Below are positions 1-5,796 of a DNA stretch of 9,039 bases, one piece after another. Source of the stretch: Clostridiaceae bacterium. GTDB taxonomy: Bacteria > Bacillota > Clostridia > Oscillospirales > QAMX01. The position numbers and the translations under genes were made by a program. The notes under the pieces were generated by a model. It did not search any database. It was not told the DNA's origin and saw nothing but the letters and a program-made list of their open reading frames with translations. Each line of letters opens with the position of its first letter. Within the stretch, counting starts at the first letter, position 1. Location: positions 1 to 9,039 of the forward strand of contig JAEDGJ010000096.1 of the NCBI GenBank assembly GCA_016297585.1, given 5' to 3'.

Positions 1-1
1 C

Positions 2-46
2 CGTCCGCGAGATAAAGTTTCAAAAACAAGCCGAAAGGATCTGTGA
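2..46 (+). CDS. Possible 3' end of an upstream transporter permease gene (partial)
   Basis: One frame is open from the left edge and stops at a TGA (44-46) whose last base is the first base of the PotD start codon (46-48), a TGATG overlap typical of translationally coupled genes. It would encode a short basic tail (RPRDKVSKTSRKDL). The expected neighbour of PotD is a PotC-like permease, which often ends with a basic cytoplasmic tail, so this is plausible. A competing reading is a different frame that ends at TAA 13-15, leaving a 30-base gap. Too little is present to decide between them. Confidence 0.25.
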   Translation, partial: RPRDKVSKTSRKDL

Positions 47-1104
47 TGTTAGGGTTGAAAAAGGTTTTTGCGCTGCTTTGTGTTTGTGTCATGCTGTTTG
101 CGGTCGTGCTGACCGGCTGCGCCGGCGAGAAGTCGGATCAGAAGACGCTCTACGTCTATAACTGGGGCGATTACATCGGCGAGGGCGTCATCGAGCTCTT
201 TGAGCAGGAGACCGGCGTCAAGGTCGTCTACGATATGTTCGAGCAGAACGAGGATATGTACACGAAGATCACCTCCGGCGGCTCGTCGAGCTACGACGTG
301 ATCTTCCCGTCCGACTACATCATCGAAAAGCTGATCCGTGAGGACCTGCTCGCGGAGATCAACTACGACAACGTGCCGAATTTTGCGCTGATCGACGACA
401 AATACAAGGACCTCGCCTTCGACCCGGACAACAAGTACTCCGTTCCCTATATGTGGGGCACGCTGGGCATCGTCTATGACACCACCCGCGTCTCCGAGCC
501 CGTGACGAGCTGGAGCGCGCTGTGGGATCCGCAGTATTCCCGCGAGATCCTGATGTGGGACTCGATGCGCGACTCCGTGGGACTGGCGCTCAAGTACCTC
601 GGCTATTCCGTCAACTCCACGAACGACGCGGAGCTGGAGGCGGCGAAGGCGAAGCTTCTGGAGCAGAAGCCGCTGGTGCTGTCGTATGCCGGCGACCAGA
701 TGAAGGATCAGATGATCGCGGGCGAGGCGATCATGGCGGTCATGTACTCGGGCGACGCGTCCACCGTCATGGAGCAGAACGAGAACCTCGCGTACTGCGT
801 GCCGGAGGAAGGCTCAAACATCTGGTTTGACAATATGTGCATCCTGAAGACCTCGAAGAACAAGGAGCTTGCCGAGCAGTTCATCAACTTCATGTGCCGC
901 ACCGACGTGGCGGAGATGAACCGCGACTACATCAACTACTCGACGCCGCAGACGGAGGTCTACGAGGCGCTGCCCGATGAGATCAAAAACGACCCCGTGC
1001 AGTACCCCGACGACGAGATCTACGAAAAGTGCGAGGTCTACGTCGACCTCGGCGACTACACGAAGGTCTACGACGCGCTCTGGACGCTGGTGTTAGCTTC
1101 ATAA
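46..1104 (+). CDS. potD: Spermidine/putrescine ABC transporter substrate-binding lipoprotein (PotD-like)
   Basis: Predicted extracellular polyamine-binding lipoprotein that delivers spermidine or putrescine to a PotABC importer, whose other genes should lie left of the window. The N-terminus has KK, a hydrophobic stretch and a lipobox LTGC, with the lipidated Cys at residue 25. The mature part opens with the family motif YNWGDYI (Trp40). It continues with YDVIFPSDY (about 83-91), VPYMWGTLGI, and a segment containing WDSMRD (171-176). It ends with NIWFDN, where Trp260 and Asp262 correspond to the Trp/Asp pair that binds the polyamine amine groups in E. coli PotD. The length of 352 residues is normal. 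I chose ATG 46 over the in-frame GTG 43 because the AAAGGA at 34-39 sits 6 bases from the ATG but only 3 from the GTG. The stop codon lies inside a hairpin. Preference for spermidine or putrescine cannot be told. Confidence 0.92.
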   Translation: MLGLKKVFALLCVCVMLFAVVLTGCAGEKSDQKTLYVYNWGDYIGEGVIELFEQETGVKVVYDMFEQNEDMYTKITSGGSSSYDVIFPSDYIIEKLIREDLLAEINYDNVPNFALIDDKYKDLAFDPDNKYSVPYMWGTLGIVYDTTRVSEPVTSWSALWDPQYSREILMWDSMRDSVGLALKYLGYSVNSTNDAELEAAKAKLLEQKPLVLSYAGDQMKDQMIAGEAIMAVMYSGDASTVMEQNENLAYCVPEEGSNIWFDNMCILKTSKNKELAEQFINFMCRTDVAEMNRDYINYSTPQTEVYEALPDEIKNDPVQYPDDEIYEKCEVYVDLGDYTKVYDALWTLVLAS

Positions 1105-1123
1105 GAACGGAGTTCTTATGAAG
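1097..1123. repeat. Perfect inverted repeat (hairpin A) spanning the potD stop codon
   Basis: The arms 1097-1108 (CTTCATAAGAAC) and 1112-1123 (GTTCTTATGAAG) are perfectly complementary over 12 bp, with a GGA loop at 1109-1111. The potD stop codon TAA (1102-1104) lies in the left arm. No run of T follows, so this is not a canonical intrinsic terminator. It could protect the 3' end of the potABCD message from exonucleases, or be one half of a repeated extragenic element. Confidence 0.8.
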
Positions 1124-1176
1124 TGGGCATCATAAATGACGCGGGCATCATGATTGATGCGGGCGTCATAATGGAA
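1123..1176. repeat. Three-unit 18-bp tandem repeat
   Basis: Three adjacent 18-base units start at 1123 (GTGGGCATCATAAATGAC), 1141 (GCGGGCATCATGATTGAT) and 1159 (GCGGGCGTCATAATGGAA). The shared core is G-C/T-GGGC-A/G-TCAT. The units differ at several positions and are contiguous with no spacers. They lie entirely between potD and the next gene and overlap hairpins A and B. Confidence 0.75.
1136..1169. repeat. Hairpin B in the potD downstream gap
   Basis: ATGACGC (1136-1142) pairs with GCGTCAT (1163-1169). Inside it GCATCA (1145-1150) pairs with TGATGC (1155-1160) around a TGAT loop. The two helices are separated by a symmetric GG/GG internal loop (1143-1144 and 1161-1162). That gives 13 Watson-Crick pairs in a 34-base element. 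No T tract follows. Confidence 0.65.
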
Positions 1177-1198
1177 GCTTACCGAATGGCGGATCCCG

Positions 1199-1222
1199 TC
1201 TCCTCATAATATAAAGGGGAGA
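1199..1222. repeat. Hairpin C with A/T loop, upstream of the 1251 gene
   Basis: TCTCCTC (1199-1205) pairs with GGGGAGA (1216-1222), including one G-U pair, around a 10-base all-A/T loop (1206-1215). It lies 11 bases before the AGGAGG-type ribosome binding site (1233-1238) of the next gene, so it could affect translation start or be the last part of the structured element that begins at 1097. A stem of this size can also arise by chance. Confidence 0.4.
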
Positions 1223-1250
1223 GAACCAATACAGGAGGAAGACTTGAATA

Positions 1251-2129
1251 ATGCGTAAGGAAATGATTTCCGGATTCGCGGATGAGGCCGCGAAGGATTT
1301 CGAGACCCAGCTTCGCACCGTGCAGTCGCTCGGCATGAAGTATCTGTGCATCCGTGCGCTGGACGGACGCTCGATCGTGGACTTTACGGAGGAAGAGGCG
1401 CGGAATTACATCCGTCCGATGCTCGAAAAGTACGGACTGGCCGTTTCCTCGCTCGGCAGTCCGATCGGCAAGATCGACATCGGCGACGAGGAGGGCTTTG
1501 CGCGCCAGTGCGCCGAGCTCGACACGCTCTGCCGCGTCGCGCGCGTGCTCGACTGCCGCTATATCCGCCTGTTCTCGTTCTATATGCCCAAAGGCGAGGA
1601 TCCGGGGAAGTATTACGACCTCGTCGTCGCCAAAATGCGCAAATTCATCGCGATCTGCGACCGTTACGGTGTGATCCCGATGCACGAAAACGAAAAGGGC
1701 ATCTTCGGCGACGTCGGACGCCGCTGCCTGATGCTGATGCACGCGATGGGCAACACCTCGCTCGTCTGCGCCTACGATTTCGCGAACTTCATCCAGTGCG
1801 ACGAGGACACCGTCGAGTGCTACCGGATGCTCGCCCCGTGGATCCGCTATGTCCATGTCAAGGACGCGCACTACTCCGACCACATGGTCGTGGTCGCCGG
1901 CACCGGCGACGGCCGGCTCCGCGAGATCTTCGCGATGCTGCGCGACGACGGCTACGACGGCTTTTTGACGATGGAGCCGCATCTGCGCGTGTTCGACTCC
2001 CTCAAGAGCCTCGAGAGCACCGTCGAAGAAAAGACGGTCGAGGAGGGGGTATTCCGCACCGGCATCGAGGCCTATACGGCGCAGTATCACGCGCTCTGCG
2101 GCATTCTCGACGAGATCGGCGTGCAGTAA
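1251..2129 (+). CDS. Xylose-isomerase-like TIM-barrel protein (sugar phosphate isomerase/epimerase family)
   Basis: A 292-residue protein of the AP_endonuclease_2/xylose-isomerase-like TIM-barrel fold, predicted to be a cytoplasmic metal-dependent isomerase, epimerase or dehydratase acting on a keto sugar or cyclitol. The expected metal ligands are in order along the barrel: Glu146 in MHENEKGIFGD, Asp176 in YDFANF, His202 in YVHVKDAH and Glu242 in LTMEPHL. The length is normal for the family. The start ATG 1251 is preceded by AGGAGGA at 1233-1239 with an 11-base gap, slightly long; the nearby TTG at 1244 is out of frame. It is the first of seven co-directional genes and sits 146 bases after potD across a hairpin-rich gap. 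Two further, clearly different TIM barrels of the same superfamily occur downstream, which points to a shared carbohydrate pathway. The exact reaction and substrate cannot be assigned. Confidence 0.88.
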   Translation: MRKEMISGFADEAAKDFETQLRTVQSLGMKYLCIRALDGRSIVDFTEEEARNYIRPMLEKYGLAVSSLGSPIGKIDIGDEEGFARQCAELDTLCRVARVLDCRYIRLFSFYMPKGEDPGKYYDLVVAKMRKFIAICDRYGVIPMHENEKGIFGDVGRRCLMLMHAMGNTSLVCAYDFANFIQCDEDTVECYRMLAPWIRYVHVKDAHYSDHMVVVAGTGDGRLREIFAMLRDDGYDGFLTMEPHLRVFDSLKSLESTVEEKTVEEGVFRTGIEAYTAQYHALCGILDEIGVQ

Positions 2130-2142
2130 ACCGCTTTTTTCT

Positions 2143-2171
2143 GGGACGTCTTTTGCATCGGACGTCCCTTT
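2143..2171 (+). terminator. Terminator- or attenuator-like hairpin
   Basis: GGGACGTC (2143-2150) pairs perfectly with GACGTCCC (2161-2168) around a 10-base loop. Only TTT follows directly (2169-2171), then A and C interrupt the run, so termination is likely partial. It lies 14 bases after the stop of the TIM-barrel gene and before the first hydrolase gene, where it could lower read-through. Confidence 0.5.
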
Positions 2172-2173
2172 AC

Positions 2174-2183
2174 TTGTATACAA
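2174..2183. promoter_or_regulatory. Palindromic candidate operator, GntR/FadR-like
   Basis: TTGTATACAA is a perfect 10-base palindrome 23 bases before the start of the first hydrolase gene. Its GTA-TAC core agrees with the general operator pattern of GntR regulators of the FadR subfamily, which often control sugar-acid and carbohydrate genes. A weak promoter-like pair, TTGCAT (2153-2158) and TATACA (2177-2182) with an 18-base gap, overlaps it, the arrangement expected for a repressor site. No regulator gene is in the window, and a 10-base palindrome can occur by chance. Confidence 0.35.
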
Positions 2184-2206
2184 AAAAGTGACAGGAGGAA
2201 AACGAT

Positions 2207-3688
2207 ATGTCTGAACGCAAGCCGCTGCCCTCGGCATCTCCCGAAGCGGTAGGCATCCCCTCGGACGCGATACGGCAGTATCTCGAGGCGCTGGAGGAAA
2301 AGCAGCTCAATATGCATTCGGTGCTGTTCGTGCGCCACGGCAAGCTCTGCGCGGAGTGCTACTGGAAGCCCTTCCACCGCGACAGACGGCATCGCATGTA
2401 CTCGACGTCCAAGAGCTTCACGTCCGCCGCGATCGGCATCCTGATCGGCGAGGGCAAGCTCTCGCTCGACGACCGTATCTCGCAGTTCTTCCCCGAGTGG
2501 ATCCCCGAAAACCCGTCGGAGTGGATGCTTAACGCGAAGGTGCGCGATCTGCTGCGCATGTCCACCTATCTGTCCACCGGCTCCTACTGGTGCGGCTGCG
2601 ACAACTGGGGCCGCTCCTTCCTCGAGGCGCCCGCGACGCATAAATCGGGTCAGGTGTTCGCCTACGACACCTCCGGCACGACCTTCCTCGACGTTCTCAT
2701 CTGGCGTCTGACCGGTCAGGAGTTCACGGACTACCTCGAGCCGCGCCTTTTCGAGCCGCTCGGCATGAGCGAGGGCATCTGGTGCGTCAAGACCGGCTGC
2801 GGCCACGCGTGGGGCGGCTCCGGTCTGCAGGCGACGCCGCGCGACCTCGCGAAGTTCGCGCTGTGCATCATGAACGGCGGCCGCTCGCCCGAGGGCAGGC
2901 AGCTCATCCCCGAGTGGTACGTCCGCGAGGCGACCTCCAAGCAGATCGACAACACGCTCTATAACTCGAGCTTCGAGGAGCAGCAGGGCTACGGCTACCA
3001 GTTCTGGCGGCTCCCGCGCGGCGGCTTCGGCACGCTCGGCATGGGCTCGCAGAGCTCGTACTGCTTCCCCGAAAAGGATCTGATCGTCGTCGTCAACGGC
3101 GATACGCAGCCGAGAAGCAACGCGATGACGAACACCCTCGACCCGCTGTTCGACCTCGTCTGGGACCGTCTCTCCGACGAGCCGCTGCCCGAGAACGCGG
3201 CGTCGAAGCTCGCGCTCGACCAGTACACGAACACCCGCAAGATGCTCGTCGTGCCCGGAAAGCACGATTCTCCCGTCGCGGCGCAGGTGAACGGCAGCAC
3301 CTACCGCATGACCGAAAACGACATGAAGATCGAGAGCCTGCGCTTTGACTTCACGGACGGCGCCGTCAACGTCCACTGGGTCAACGACTGCGGCGAGCAC
3401 GACCTGCTCTGCGGCTTCGGCGAAAACATCGCGCAGACGATCTCCGAGACGCGCTACGGCCTGACACAGATCGGCACCCCCGAGGGACGCGGACTCGACT
3501 GCGTGGCGTCCGCCGGCTGGGTGGACGAGAATTCGCTTTATACGAACACCTGGGTCAACGACGTCGCCTTCGGCTCGCTGAGAATGCAGTTCGTCTTCGA
3601 CGGCGACACCGTGACGATGCTCAGCGACAAGAACGCCGAGTGGTTTTTGGAAGACTACCGCGGCTTTGCCAGCGGCACGAGAGCGTAA
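2207..3688 (+). CDS. Cytoplasmic serine hydrolase, beta-lactamase/esterase family (paralogue 1)
   Basis: A 493-residue protein of the class C beta-lactamase-like (PF00144) serine hydrolase family, which includes family VIII esterases, D-aminopeptidases and transesterases. The catalytic S-x-x-K motif is STSK with nucleophile Ser66 and Lys69. The second motif is Y153-D-T, replacing the usual Y-x-N or Y-S-N. GMGSQ at 278-282 stands where KTG or HxG is expected. The conserved block GHAWGGSGLQATPRDLAKFA lies between them. Residues from about 345 form a second, beta-rich domain of unknown role. No signal peptide or membrane segment is seen, so it should act in the cytoplasm, unlike resistance beta-lactamases. 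AGGAGG at 2193-2198 is 8 bases from the ATG. An 18-base gap separates it from its paralogue. An ester- or amide-cleaving role on an imported compound is inference; the substrate is unknown. Confidence 0.88.
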   Translation: MSERKPLPSASPEAVGIPSDAIRQYLEALEEKQLNMHSVLFVRHGKLCAECYWKPFHRDRRHRMYSTSKSFTSAAIGILIGEGKLSLDDRISQFFPEWIPENPSEWMLNAKVRDLLRMSTYLSTGSYWCGCDNWGRSFLEAPATHKSGQVFAYDTSGTTFLDVLIWRLTGQEFTDYLEPRLFEPLGMSEGIWCVKTGCGHAWGGSGLQATPRDLAKFALCIMNGGRSPEGRQLIPEWYVREATSKQIDNTLYNSSFEEQQGYGYQFWRLPRGGFGTLGMGSQSSYCFPEKDLIVVVNGDTQPRSNAMTNTLDPLFDLVWDRLSDEPLPENAASKLALDQYTNTRKMLVVPGKHDSPVAAQVNGSTYRMTENDMKIESLRFDFTDGAVNVHWVNDCGEHDLLCGFGENIAQTISETRYGLTQIGTPEGRGLDCVASAGWVDENSLYTNTWVNDVAFGSLRMQFVFDGDTVTMLSDKNAEWFLEDYRGFASGTRA

Positions 3689-3706
3689 AAGGGAGGAAAT
3701 GCGGCT

Positions 3707-5194
3707 ATGAAATTTGAATTTCCTGTTGCGTCTCCGGCGTCCGCCGGCATTCCGGCGGCGGCGATCGAGCGCTTTATGACGAGACTGGAGAATAAGCGCC
3801 TTCCGATGCACAGCGTGCTGATGCTGCGGCACGGAACGCTCCTCTTCGAAAGCTACCGCCGTCCCTTTGACCGCGACCGCAAGCACCGTCTCTACTCGAC
3901 GTCGAAGAGCTTCGTGTCCGTCGCGATCGGCATCCTCGCGGGCGACGGCCTGCTCTCGCTAGACGACCCGGTGACGAAGTTCTTCCCGGACAAGGTGCCG
4001 GCCGATCTGCATCCGTATACCGCCGCGGCGACGATCCGCGACCTGCTGATGATGGCGACGCCGCACTACTACGGCGCCTGCACCTACAGTCCGAAGGCGC
4101 CGGACTGGGCGGACACCTATTTTCAGGCCAAGCCCACGCATCTGCCCGGCAAGATCTTCTCCTATGACACGACCGCGACGACGATGCTCTCGATCATCGT
4201 GGCGCGCGTGTCCGGAAAGGAGTTCACGGACTTCCTGCGCGACCGCCTCTTCATCCCGGCGGGCATGAGCGAGGACATCACCTGCATCGAGACCCCCTGC
4301 GGCCACGAATGGGGCGGCTCGGGCGTGCTCGCGACGCCGCGCGACCTGATGAAATTCGCCTACACCTGCATGAACGGCGGCCGCATCAACGGGCAGCAGC
4401 TCATCCCCGAGGACTATATCCGCGCGGCGACGTCGCGTCAGATCGACAACACGCTGACGGCGGGCGAGGCGGAGCACGGCTTCGGCTACGGCTACCAGTT
4501 CTGGCGCACGCGGCACAACGGGTTCGCCTGCCGCGGCATGGGCAGCCAGCTTGCGGTCTGCCTGCCCGATCAGGACTTCATTCTGGTCACGACCGGCGAC
4601 ACGCAGAGCTATCCCGCGGCCTGCGGCATCATCTACGAGGCGCTGTGGCGCGAGATCTATCCGTATCTGACCTCCGATGCGCCGGTGGAGGACGACGAGG
4701 CGGCAAACGAGGCGCTGAAGGCGAAATGGGACGGCCGCGAGATCCTCTGCATCGCGGGCGCGCCCTCTTCGCCGAAGGAGGCGGAGATCAACGGACGCAC
4801 CTTCGTCTTTACGGAGGCAAACCAGCCGGGCTTCAGGAAGGCGCGCTTTACGTTCGGGGACGGCGAGGGTACGATCGAATACGAAAACGCGACGGGCGCG
4901 CATACGCTGCGCTTCGGCTTCGGGCATCAGGTGCGTCAGAGGTTCCCGGAGACGCACTATTTCGGCAAGCGGATCGGCACGCCGAGCGGCGAGGGCTACG
5001 ACTGCGTCGTCAGCGCCGCGTGGGTGTCCGAGGATACGCTCTATATCCAGTGCTTCTCGATCGACGACCACATCGGCACCTGCAAGATGAGCTTTGCGTT
5101 CAACGACGGCTGCTGCACGCTGTTTTTCGGCAAAAACGCGGAGTGGTTCTTCGACGAGTACCAGGGATTCGGCACGGGACGCGCGGCGGACTGA
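3707..5194 (+). CDS. Cytoplasmic serine hydrolase, beta-lactamase/esterase family (paralogue 2)
   Basis: A 495-residue paralogue of the preceding protein with the same architecture. S-x-x-K is Ser64-T-S-Lys67, the tyrosine motif is Y153-D-T, and GMGSQ is at 277-281. Shared blocks include STSKSF, CGHEWGGSG, ATPRDLMKFA, CMNGGR and QIDNTL. A C-terminal beta-rich domain starts near residue 345, exactly as in paralogue 1, and both end with a NAEWF segment followed by GFG/GFA. By eye about half of aligned residues match (not computed). Divergence is greatest around 100-135 and 300-345. The region 115-135 lies before the Tyr motif, where related enzymes shape the substrate pocket, so the two may have different substrates. 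It has no export signal. GGGAGG at 3691-3696 is 10 bases before the ATG. The 18-base gap implies co-transcription with paralogue 1. This is an old tandem duplication, not a recent copy. Confidence 0.88.
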   Translation: MKFEFPVASPASAGIPAAAIERFMTRLENKRLPMHSVLMLRHGTLLFESYRRPFDRDRKHRLYSTSKSFVSVAIGILAGDGLLSLDDPVTKFFPDKVPADLHPYTAAATIRDLLMMATPHYYGACTYSPKAPDWADTYFQAKPTHLPGKIFSYDTTATTMLSIIVARVSGKEFTDFLRDRLFIPAGMSEDITCIETPCGHEWGGSGVLATPRDLMKFAYTCMNGGRINGQQLIPEDYIRAATSRQIDNTLTAGEAEHGFGYGYQFWRTRHNGFACRGMGSQLAVCLPDQDFILVTTGDTQSYPAACGIIYEALWREIYPYLTSDAPVEDDEAANEALKAKWDGREILCIAGAPSSPKEAEINGRTFVFTEANQPGFRKARFTFGDGEGTIEYENATGAHTLRFGFGHQVRQRFPETHYFGKRIGTPSGEGYDCVVSAAWVSEDTLYIQCFSIDDHIGTCKMSFAFNDGCCTLFFGKNAEWFFDEYQGFGTGRAAD

Positions 5195-5205
5195 CTTTTT
5201 TTTGC

Positions 5206-5234
5206 TTGACGAAACGGCGATTTTGCGGTATGCT
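5206..5234 (+). promoter_or_regulatory. Predicted sigma-A-type promoter for the 5275-onward operon
   Basis: TTGACG (5206-5211, five of six to the -35 consensus) and TATGCT (5229-5234, four of six to the -10 consensus) are separated by exactly 17 bases. The start would fall near 5241, leaving a leader of about 34 bases that contains the ribosome binding site of the flavin-reductase-like gene. A run of eight T (5196-5203) just upstream could raise promoter activity. This splits the seven-gene run into at least two transcription units. Confidence 0.6.
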
Positions 5235-5274
5235 GTTCGTATAAAACCAATCGAAAAGGAGAAGGTTTAAGGCT

Positions 5275-5781
5275 ATGAGCGCTTTTCACGAAATCACGCC
5301 GAAGGAGTACGCGGGCAATCCGTTCCGCGAGATCGGGGACGAATGGATGCTGATCACCGCCGGAACGCGGGAAAAATGCAACACGATGACCGCGTCGTGG
5401 GGCGGAATGGGCGTTCTCTGGAGCAAAAACGTCGCTTACATCTTCATCCGCCCGACGCGCTACACCAAGGAGTTCGTGGACGCGCAGGAAACGCTGTCGC
5501 TCGACTTTTTCGGCGGCGAATGGCACGACACGCTGTCCTATCTGGGCGCGGCGTCCGGCAGGGACGAGGATAAGATCGCAAAGGCGGGTCTGCACGTCGC
5601 CTTTGACGGCGAAACGCCGTATTTCGACGAGGCAAAACGGGTGCTCGTCTGCCGCAAGCTGTACGCGCAGGAGCTCGACCCCGCCTGCTTCGCCGATCCG
5701 ACGATCGACCCGCGCTGTTACCCCAAAAAAGACTATCACACGATGTATGTCTGTGAAGTTTTGAAGATTCTCGAAAGATAA
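5275..5781 (+). CDS. Flavin-reductase-like FMN-binding split-barrel protein
   Basis: A 168-residue cytoplasmic protein matching the flavin reductase-like domain (FMN-binding split barrel), which covers nearly its whole length. Family-typical stretches are visible: a first strand giving GDEWMLITAG, then NTMTASWGGMG (about 37-47) and FIRPTRYTKEF (about 57-67), which usually contact FMN. A SGRDEDKI segment follows near 98-105 and a closing HTMYVCEV strand lies near 155-162. Members either supply reduced flavin to a partner or act as flavin-dependent reductases; neither can be chosen here. The start ATG 5275 follows the purine-rich AAGGAGAAGG (5256-5265). It has its own promoter and is only 15 bases upstream of the Gfo/Idh/MocA gene, so it is the first gene of that operon. 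A redox role linked to the dehydrogenase step is inference. Confidence 0.85.
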   Translation: MSAFHEITPKEYAGNPFREIGDEWMLITAGTREKCNTMTASWGGMGVLWSKNVAYIFIRPTRYTKEFVDAQETLSLDFFGGEWHDTLSYLGAASGRDEDKIAKAGLHVAFDGETPYFDEAKRVLVCRKLYAQELDPACFADPTIDPRCYPKKDYHTMYVCEVLKILER

Positions 5782-5796
5782 CAGGAGAAAAGGACC

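Noticed and set aside
1123..1176. Tandem repeat considered as a CRISPR remnant
   Set aside because: The units are contiguous, with no unique spacers between them, only 18 bases long and diverged from each other, and no cas gene is nearby.
1187..1215. Possible promoter before the 1251 gene (CATAAT or TATAAA near 1205-1215)
   Set aside because: The A/T stretch looks like a -10 box, but no -35-like sequence lies at 16-18 bases upstream, and the same bases form the loop of hairpin C.
1179..2237. Minus-strand frame of 352 codons opposite the first TIM-barrel gene
   Set aside because: It overlaps the whole of a gene with intact metal ligands, and its translation has low-complexity shadow composition. 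The minus-strand frames at 5041-6084, 6337-7287, 6920-7768 and 7872-8516 were rejected for the same reason.
3699..3710. Tiny open frame ATG-CGG-CTA-TGA overlapping the start of the second hydrolase gene
   Set aside because: Three codons only, starting 2 bases after the ribosome binding site; most likely coincidental.
2087..3886. Very long open frame on the minus strand (599 codons) opposite the first hydrolase gene
   Set aside because: Its translation is rich in Arg, Ala, Val and Glu with no recognisable motif, and it runs opposite a convincing catalytic protein. Long antisense frames are expected from strong G/C bias at third codon positions.
3959..5071. Minus-strand open frame of 370 codons opposite the second hydrolase gene
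   Set aside because: Same compositional artefact: it mirrors the coding frame of a well-supported gene and has no plausible start context or family motif.
2207..5194. The serine hydrolases as antibiotic-resistance beta-lactamases
   Set aside because: Neither has an export signal, the Y-x-N and KTG motifs are replaced by Y-D-T and GMGSQ, and the context is metabolic.
5196..5203. Run of eight T just after the second hydrolase stop codon, considered as a terminator
   Set aside because: I found no convincing hairpin directly upstream; the preceding sequence is GC-rich but not self-complementary. It may instead act as an upstream element of the 5206-5234 promoter.
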